Assembly: GCF_003795125.1 (NCBI RefSeq)
Contig: NZ_CP027783.1
Coordinates: 310,001 to 374,000, forward strand
DNA from: Tetragenococcus osmophilus
GTDB taxonomy: Bacteria; Bacillota; Bacilli; Lactobacillales; Enterococcaceae
Direction of reading: 5' to 3'
Length of the DNA: 64,000 bases
Shown: in pieces, positions 58,963 through 64,000 of the stretch
How positions within the stretch are numbered: position 1 is the first letter of the stretch
Layout: every line of letters begins with the position of its first letter
The notes under the pieces: generated by a model
What the model saw: the letters and a program-made list of their open reading frames with translations, nothing else
The model's database searches: none
What the model was told of the DNA's origin: nothing
Program-made: the position numbers and the translations under genes

Positions 58963-60174
58963 TTATTTATCCATATACACTGCCAAAGCAGCTTTTACTC
59001 CTTCACCTTTATGAATATCTACACCATAATAGCTCAACACGCCTTCTAATGCAGCTAACACGTGTAGCACGTTTTCATGACGACTACTATAGCCCATGTT
59101 TCCAATACGCCAAACTTTACCTTTCAAATCACCAAATGAAGAAGCAATTTCTACACCAAATTGATTAAGTAGTAAATCTCTTACTTTATCATCTTCAGCT
59201 TCTGTTGGGATTTTCACCGGGGTTACTGTTGGCATCTTAGAGTTAAGATCACCATATATCTCTAATCCCATCGCTTGTATACCAGCAATCAGAGCTTGGT
59301 TATTTTGGGAATGACGTGCATATACATTTTCTAACCCTTCATTTATTAATACCCGAAGACCTTCGTGTAAAGCATAAACCATAGTGGTAGCTTCGGTATG
59401 ATGATTGATCCGTTCCTCATTCCAATAACGTTGCAATTGACTTAAGTCTAAATAATTACTCGTAATAGGGTCATTGCTTCTCTCATCATCGCCTAATCCC
59501 AGCTCTTTTTGATAACGCGCGTCCAATAATTTTTCTACTCGCTTATTATAAGTCACAAGCGCCATGCCAGCAGGAACACTTACACATTTTTGTGTGCCAG
59601 CAACAGCAATATCTATACCCCAATCATCTACATGTATAGGAACACCACCGTAAGTTGCCACCATATCTACCATCAAAAAGATATCATTATTCTGACAATA
59701 AGAACCAATTTCATCTAATTCTTGCATTTGTCCATTAGCTGTTTCTCCATGGATCATAGCAACAACTTTAGGTTGATATTCTTTGATTGCTTCAATAACA
59801 TCATTTTGATCAAAGCTGGATTCCCAATCCTTTTCCAAAAACTTCACTTCTGCTTGTGCTCGCTCACAAATTTCACCAAGTAAATAAGCAAAACGACCAA
59901 AAGCTGGGATTAATACTTTATCACCTGGATCTACCAGAGCAATCAAAGCGGCCTCTATAGCCGAGCGTGAAGTTCCATCTACGGCAAAAGCCTGCTCATT
60001 TTGCGTGTCAAAGGGCTGTTTAATCATTTCCTTAGTTTCATCCATGATCGCTAAAAAGTTAGGATCAAACTGTCCTAAAATAGGTGTAGTCATTGCTTTT
60101 AACACATTAGGATGTACTTCAACCGGTCCTGGTGACATTAATGTTCTACTTGGTACGTTCAATTCGTTTGGCAT
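58963..60174 (-). CDS. (S)-ureidoglycine--glyoxylate aminotransferase (PucG-like)
   Basis: About 403 aa, class V PLP aminotransferase. It would pass the amino group of ureidoglycine to glyoxylate, making glycine and oxalurate. SRTLMSPGPVEVHPNVLKAM opens it; VDGTSRSAIEAAL near residue 65, MVDMVATYGGVPIHVDDWGIDIAVAGTQKCVSVPAGMALV near 165-205 contains the PLP Lys in GTQK. The C-terminal KVWRIGNMGYSSRHENVLHVLAAL is typical. The start at 60174 follows AGGAGAGG; the longer frame to 60234 is not used. Alanine-glyoxylate-type activity is an alternative. Confidence 0.86.
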   Translation of the reverse strand: MPNELNVPSRTLMSPGPVEVHPNVLKAMTTPILGQFDPNFLAIMDETKEMIKQPFDTQNEQAFAVDGTSRSAIEAALIALVDPGDKVLIPAFGRFAYLLGEICERAQAEVKFLEKDWESSFDQNDVIEAIKEYQPKVVAMIHGETANGQMQELDEIGSYCQNNDIFLMVDMVATYGGVPIHVDDWGIDIAVAGTQKCVSVPAGMALVTYNKRVEKLLDARYQKELGLGDDERSNDPITSNYLDLSQLQRYWNEERINHHTEATTMVYALHEGLRVLINEGLENVYARHSQNNQALIAGIQAMGLEIYGDLNSKMPTVTPVKIPTEAEDDKVRDLLLNQFGVEIASSFGDLKGKVWRIGNMGYSSRHENVLHVLAALEGVLSYYGVDIHKGEGVKAALAVYMDK

Positions 60175-60370
60175 AATTACCTCTCCTAAATATAAAGTCT
60201 TTTTTCTACTAACTTTGTAAAAATGACTCGACAAAATATTGTTGTCGCTAGATTAAACAAAGTGATTTCAGCTATTTTATTTTCTTTAATAAAATAGCTC
60301 TTTCTCCAAACTTATTAAGTTTATTATACATCACATATTGAATATTTCTACAACTTTTCATTCTAAATAA

Positions 60371-60398
60371 AAAACCTACGAAAAATCGTAGGTTTTTT
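60371..60398. terminator. Terminator after the MFS carrier gene
   Basis: Perfect 10-bp stem AAAACCTACG / CGTAGGTTTT with a T run on both strands, so the MFS gene and the aminotransferase gene may be separate transcripts. Confidence 0.85.
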
Positions 60399-60412
60399 AT
60401 TAACAATTACTA

Positions 60413-61681
60413 TTAACTAGCAGACTTCTTCTTAAATTGAGAGATATTAGATAACGCAAATAGCGCTGTACCTACAATTAAAAGAATAACGGAAATGTAA
60501 AATCCCATTACTTGAGATCCCGCTACGTCTGAAATATATCCTGTTAAAGCTGGAGCAATAACAGAAGACATCATACCAAAGAAATTAAATACACCTAGAG
60601 TTGTTCCTACGCCAACTTGTGGGGCATTTTCACCTAGCCAAGAAATAATAATTGGTTCTACACCTAATTTACCTAAGAAACCATATAGGATAAGTGCAAT
60701 CAGCAAAACAGTTTGACTTGTAACACTTACGGTAGCCACAAGCATTATTGCCGCCAAAATTTCTAAAACAACGATAAAGTGTAGCTTTTTATCAAGGAAC
60801 TTATCAGCTAATCTACTAAATATTAACGCACCAGGGATCGAAGCAAAAGCCACTACAGAAGATGAAAATCCAATTGCAGCCCCTTCAAATCCTCTTTCTG
60901 CACTTAAAAAGTTCGGTAACCAAGTAACAATCATATAATAAGCATAACATGTTGCAAAGTACAACACGTAAGCAGCCAACATTTTCGGTCTAAATAAACT
61001 GCTAAATGACAATTTATTTTCTTCTCCGATAGTAGCTTCTTCATTGTCTTCGTCTTTTTCTTCTTTTTTAACAAAAGCTACGTCATCTTTATTAGAACGA
61101 ACAATAACAACAAATGATATCAACATACAAATTGCAAGAAAAACAGTTAGATACATCATTGTTTGCCATGGTAAACCTACCTGTGCAACTAAAAAGCTAG
61201 AAAGAATAAGACCTAAACCTGACCCAACGGCAGAACCACTATTTACAATAGCCGTAGAAAAACTCTTTCTTTTGGCAGGTATATTTTGGTTAGTTAATGA
61301 GTAAGCTGCACCATAAAAAGAGCCACTACCTAAACCTGCCAAAACACTACCTAGATAAATCATCGTTATACTTGAAGCTTGCGCAATCAAGAAGGCTGAG
61401 ATAGCAAAAAGGATAAAACCTGGGATTAATACATTCTTTTTCCCAACTTTATCAACTAAAAGACCTCCGGGGATCTGCATAATGACATATCCTAAGAAAT
61501 AAAAACTTGAAATTGACCCTAGGGCAGCGCCCGAAACACCTCCGCCTAAAGATTCATTGATTTGGGGGTATACTGGAGGCAAAGCTGAACGATAAATCCA
61601 AATCGTTACCCAGCCAGCACAAAGTAACGCAACTATTTGTTTCCAATAAGGAACCCCTGTCTTCCTTTCGCTATTTTCCAT
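60413..61681 (-). CDS. MFS transporter, anion:cation symporter-like (ureide carrier candidate)
   Basis: About 422 aa, about 12 membrane segments. VTIWIYRSALPPVYPQINESLG near residue 25, YFLGYVIMQIPGGLLVDKVGKKNVLIPGF near 60 (MFS motif A with GKKN) and a large central cytoplasmic loop rich in Asp/Glu (KKEEKDEDNEEATIGEENK) are visible. Embedded between ureide genes, so allantoin, allantoate or ureidoglycolate transport is likely; direct proof is missing. The start at 61681 (MENSERKTG) follows GTGGAGG. Confidence 0.82.
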   Translation of the reverse strand: MENSERKTGVPYWKQIVALLCAGWVTIWIYRSALPPVYPQINESLGGGVSGAALGSISSFYFLGYVIMQIPGGLLVDKVGKKNVLIPGFILFAISAFLIAQASSITMIYLGSVLAGLGSGSFYGAAYSLTNQNIPAKRKSFSTAIVNSGSAVGSGLGLILSSFLVAQVGLPWQTMMYLTVFLAICMLISFVVIVRSNKDDVAFVKKEEKDEDNEEATIGEENKLSFSSLFRPKMLAAYVLYFATCYAYYMIVTWLPNFLSAERGFEGAAIGFSSSVVAFASIPGALIFSRLADKFLDKKLHFIVVLEILAAIMLVATVSVTSQTVLLIALILYGFLGKLGVEPIIISWLGENAPQVGVGTTLGVFNFFGMMSSVIAPALTGYISDVAGSQVMGFYISVILLIVGTALFALSNISQFKKKSAS

Positions 61682-61725
61682 TACATTTCCTCCACTCATT
61701 TAAAACTAATTAATATATTCTTTGC

Positions 61726-62793
61726 CTATTCTTCTTCAGCAAAAGCATTCTTATTACTATATTGATCAAAATGAACCTTCTCACTTTTGAGATATTCATA
61801 AATATTCTTTTCAATCGGGATACCATTTTCCATATTTCTTTCATATTTCTTTTGACTACGTTCACTTGGAAGACTTACTTGATCAAAGCCATCTGCTGGC
61901 GTCATCGAATGTATTTCATCAACCATTGTTTCAACATTTTGTTTAAACGAAGTTAAATCAGTAAATCTTGCTGGGTCAATCAAAATATACAAATGACCAA
62001 GATCTCTTCCTTTACTCAAATCATCATACATAGAAGAGACATGCTTTCCGAAAGGTAGCCCTAACATCATACCAGAAAGGATATCTACCATCATCATTAA
62101 ACCATAGCCCTTGGGTCCAGCTATCGGTAATAGACCTCTTACATTATAAGGATCTGTTGTTGGATTTCCTTGAGCATCAACTGCCCAAGTATCTGGTATA
62201 CTTTGGTTTTTCGAACGAGCATCCAATACTTTTCCCCAAGCTTGCACAGTTGTCGCCATATCAAAAGCAATAGGCGAACCGTTTTCTCTAGGGAAAGCAA
62301 AACCAATAGGATTAGTCCCAAAATAATTTCCAGAACCACCAAAAGGTACCACCATAGGGTCTGATTGGCATACAGATATAGCAACCAGATTTTCTTCCGC
62401 TGCTTTTTGCACATAATAAGCCATAGTACCCGTATGACTAACTTTTCTAAGCCCTACTACCGCGACACCAGATTCTTTACATAGATCAATAGCATGGTTT
62501 AATCCCTCTAAAGCAACATAGTGGCCCATCCCGTTATCACCTTGTACGATTCCAGAACTAGGACCTGTTTTTTCAAAAGTAATATCAGGATTAGTATTAA
62601 TACCACCTTTAGCAATTCTTTCTGCATAATAATCTACGCGTACTGCACCGTGAGAATGAATTCCTTTAGCGTCAGCATAAACTAAATGATTAGCTACAAC
62701 ATCTGCTTGATCTTTTTTTAAACCAGCCTTAACAAACTTCTCAGCTATTAATTGATGCAATTCTTTAGGTTGAACTGTTACTGTTGCTTCCAT
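61726..62793 (-). CDS. allD: Ureidoglycolate dehydrogenase (malate/L-lactate dehydrogenase family)
   Basis: A 355-aa NAD(P)-dependent enzyme of the LDH2/MDH2 family, oxidising ureidoglycolate to oxalurate. AKGIHSHGAVRVDYYAERIAKGG near residue 53, NGMGHYVALEGLNHAI near 100, VGLRKVSHTGTMAYYVQKA near 122 and DPMVVPFGGSGNYFGTNPIGFAFP near 155 are family segments. The ureide neighbours make AllD more likely than a malate or lactate enzyme. Confidence 0.86.
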   Translation of the reverse strand: MEATVTVQPKELHQLIAEKFVKAGLKKDQADVVANHLVYADAKGIHSHGAVRVDYYAERIAKGGINTNPDITFEKTGPSSGIVQGDNGMGHYVALEGLNHAIDLCKESGVAVVGLRKVSHTGTMAYYVQKAAEENLVAISVCQSDPMVVPFGGSGNYFGTNPIGFAFPRENGSPIAFDMATTVQAWGKVLDARSKNQSIPDTWAVDAQGNPTTDPYNVRGLLPIAGPKGYGLMMMVDILSGMMLGLPFGKHVSSMYDDLSKGRDLGHLYILIDPARFTDLTSFKQNVETMVDEIHSMTPADGFDQVSLPSERSQKKYERNMENGIPIEKNIYEYLKSEKVHFDQYSNKNAFAEEE

Positions 62794-62842
62794 TTTTGTG
62801 CCCCTTTCAATATTAATTAGCTCTAGTTGCTCTTAACCACAA

Positions 62843-63628
62843 TTAAATTTCAGGGTCTCTGTTACAATCTTTCGAGTAAAGATATTTCAATGGTTCCCCA
62901 CGGCCTACTCCGTAGGCAGCTTGTTGAACGTATGCACCCATAAAGATATAGTCTCCCTTTTGTACTGGGTACCATTGATTATCTAAATTATACATTCCTT
63001 TTCCAGAAAGTAAGTAAGCTCCATGTTCTTGATAATGAGTTTCCACGTAGCCATGACTTGCGCCAGGTTCAAAAGAAAGAATATGGAAGTTCATGTCAAA
63101 ACCTAAATCCTTAGGCAAAAGATCCCAAAGAAGCACATCTTTCATCCCTTCGTACTCAATAGCTTCCAAATCATCTACATTATCAACCACTTTATAAGCT
63201 TCATATCCTTCTAAAGGTTCATAACGTTTTTTGTATAAAAAGATTTCTGTTTCATCTGCTTGAGCATTACGTAAATACATCAATTGTCCAACTGGAAAGT
63301 ATGCATAGCCTCCGCTTGTCAACTCATGCGTTTCTTTGTCGTCACTAACTTCTAACTTACCACTTACAACATATACAAATGTTTCAATACCTTCGCCACC
63401 AAAACCACGTTCGTTTTTTCCGTTTTGATGCATTGTAATAATATAATCAACAAAACTAGCGCCTAATTTTTTTGAACCCAAAATAGAAACATCACTATCT
63501 TCAAAACCAGGGATAACATTATTTACAAGTCCATCTGGAGTAATTATTGCAAAATCATTTTTTTTAATTACTGACCTTGACTCTAACAGACCATCTAAAT
63601 ATCCCATATTATTATTCTTATAACCCAT
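62843..63628 (-). CDS. allE: (S)-ureidoglycine aminohydrolase, bicupin
   Basis: A 261-aa double-cupin Mn2+ enzyme that turns (S)-ureidoglycine into ureidoglycolate and ammonia. It opens with [29 protein letters not shown] as in YlbA. The first cupin has [20 protein letters not shown] near residue 82, the second [28 protein letters not shown] near 187 with the Glu/His/Gln-rich metal site, and [23 protein letters not shown] follows. Adjacent to allC and allD, 11 bp from allC. Confidence 0.93.
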   Translation of the reverse strand: MGYKNNNMGYLDGLLESRSVIKKNDFAIITPDGLVNNVIPGFEDSDVSILGSKKLGASFVDYIITMHQNGKNERGFGGEGIETFVYVVSGKLEVSDDKETHELTSGGYAYFPVGQLMYLRNAQADETEIFLYKKRYEPLEGYEAYKVVDNVDDLEAIEYEGMKDVLLWDLLPKDLGFDMNFHILSFEPGASHGYVETHYQEHGAYLLSGKGMYNLDNQWYPVQKGDYIFMGAYVQQAAYGVGRGEPLKYLYSKDCNRDPEI

Positions 63629-63639
63629 TAATATTCCTC

Positions 63640-64000
63640 CTAATCTTTATACGCTAACTCATATAGTGCACTTGCTAAAACTTGTACACCTACCGTTAAG
63701 TCTTCTAGCTCTGTATATTCAGCAGGGCTATGGCTCACTCCGTTAACGCTTGGTACAAAAAGCATTGCTGTTGGATAAAACGGCGCAATAACTTGAGAAT
63801 CATGCCCTGCGCCACTATGCATTACTTTATAACTTACTTCTTCTTTTTCTGCTGCATCTTTAATTTTTGATACCACTGTTTCATCCATTGGAGTAGGAGC
63901 TTCATCCATCCACAAATCAATATCTGCTTCTAAACCAAGTTCAGTTGCAACATTGTTTACCTCTTCTTCAAACTCAGTAGCAAAAGCCTTAAGCGCTTCA
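63640..64000 (-). CDS. allC: Allantoate amidohydrolase, M20 family (3' part, runs off window)
   Basis: The 119 C-terminal codons of a binuclear-metal M20 peptidase-like enzyme that hydrolyses allantoate to ureidoglycine, CO2 and ammonia. The frame continues to the window edge with no start visible (reading [22 protein letters not shown]). [38 protein letters not shown] is the characteristic C-terminal metal/dimer region with the His-Asp and Ser-His-Ser-Pro motif. The following allE and allD genes complete the pathway. Confidence 0.9.
   Translation of the reverse strand, partial: EALKAFATEFEEEVNNVATELGLEADIDLWMDEAPTPMDETVVSKIKDAAEKEEVSYKVMHSGAGHDSQVIAPFYPTAMLFVPSVNGVSHSPAEYTELEDLTVGVQVLASALYELAYKD

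Noticed and set aside
61726-62793. Malate or lactate dehydrogenase
   Set aside because: The family alone allows it, but the gene lies within an allantoin operon next to allE and allC, so ureidoglycolate dehydrogenase is preferred.

Overview
The window is AT-rich, low-GC Firmicute DNA. Its gene content is PTS-heavy, with a sigma-54/LevR-type PTS regulator, class II PTS regulators, a Rex-type adhE and a ComK-like protein, and Shine-Dalgarno sites are strong (AAAGGAGG-like). This fits a lactic acid bacterium of the Enterococcaceae, with Enterococcus or Tetragenococcus the best guesses. That placement is inferred from protein character only. No rRNA, tRNA, prophage or CRISPR array was seen.

Layout. 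1-3.8 kb: the 5' part of a cyclophilin gene, then an intact ISLre2-type insertion sequence (455-2097) with an exact 9-bp target duplication, inserted in what looks like the promoter of a ferredoxin-NADP reductase / PgpA-like pair. 3.8-5.2 kb: a DHA2-type MFS exporter. 5.2-9.1 kb: a siderophore-iron ABC system (two permeases and an ATPase on the minus strand, a divergent binding lipoprotein) with two Fur boxes between the arms. 9.1-13.1 kb: hairpin repeats, a pentulose/hexulose-phosphate epimerase with a ROK kinase, and a nucleobase permease. 13-22.2 kb: a large mannose-family PTS operon with a SIS-domain deglycase-like enzyme, its LevR-type activator, two HAD phosphatases and a 6-phosphogluconate dehydrogenase. 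A clear -24/-12 promoter and a palindromic upstream site precede it.

22.3-27.1 kb: a sorbitol-family PTS operon whose dehydrogenase is an unusual SAF-domain oxidoreductase rather than a sorbitol-6-phosphate dehydrogenase. 27.2-28.9 kb: an intact IS1380-family element with a 5-bp target duplication. 28.9-34.6 kb: a further PTS operon (EIIC, EIIB, regulator carrying the only EIIA, class II aldolase, P-loop kinase-like protein, small charged protein). 34.8-37.5 kb: a P1B-type metal ATPase behind a Fur-like box, and nanE. 37.8-42.7 kb: an alpha-glucoside PTS with a GH4 phospho-glucosidase, a divergent RpiR regulator and an acyltransferase. 42.8-43.2 kb: a strict 41-bp-period array of ten hairpins. 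43.2-52.8 kb: a NERD protein, adhE with a Rex operator, a ComK-like gene, galU, a cupin, an orphan PTS EIIC, a duplicated ~91-bp element and an SGNH hydrolase.

52.9-58.5 kb: the deo operon (deoC-deoB-deoR) and an amidohydrolase with its likely permease. 58.9-64 kb: an allantoin-nitrogen cluster (allC partial, allE, allD, MFS carrier, ureidoglycine-glyoxylate aminotransferase).

How the parts work together: most of the window is uptake plus first-step catabolism of uncommon substrates (glycated amino acids or similar, a polyol-like sugar, an unknown PTS sugar, alpha-glucosides, deoxyribonucleosides, ureides). Each module carries its own regulator, which is typical of an accessory metabolic region. 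The best candidates for something undescribed are the 28.9-34.6 kb PTS/aldolase/kinase operon, the 22.3-27.1 kb SAF-oxidoreductase PTS operon, the two hairpin-repeat families and the duplicated 91-bp element.
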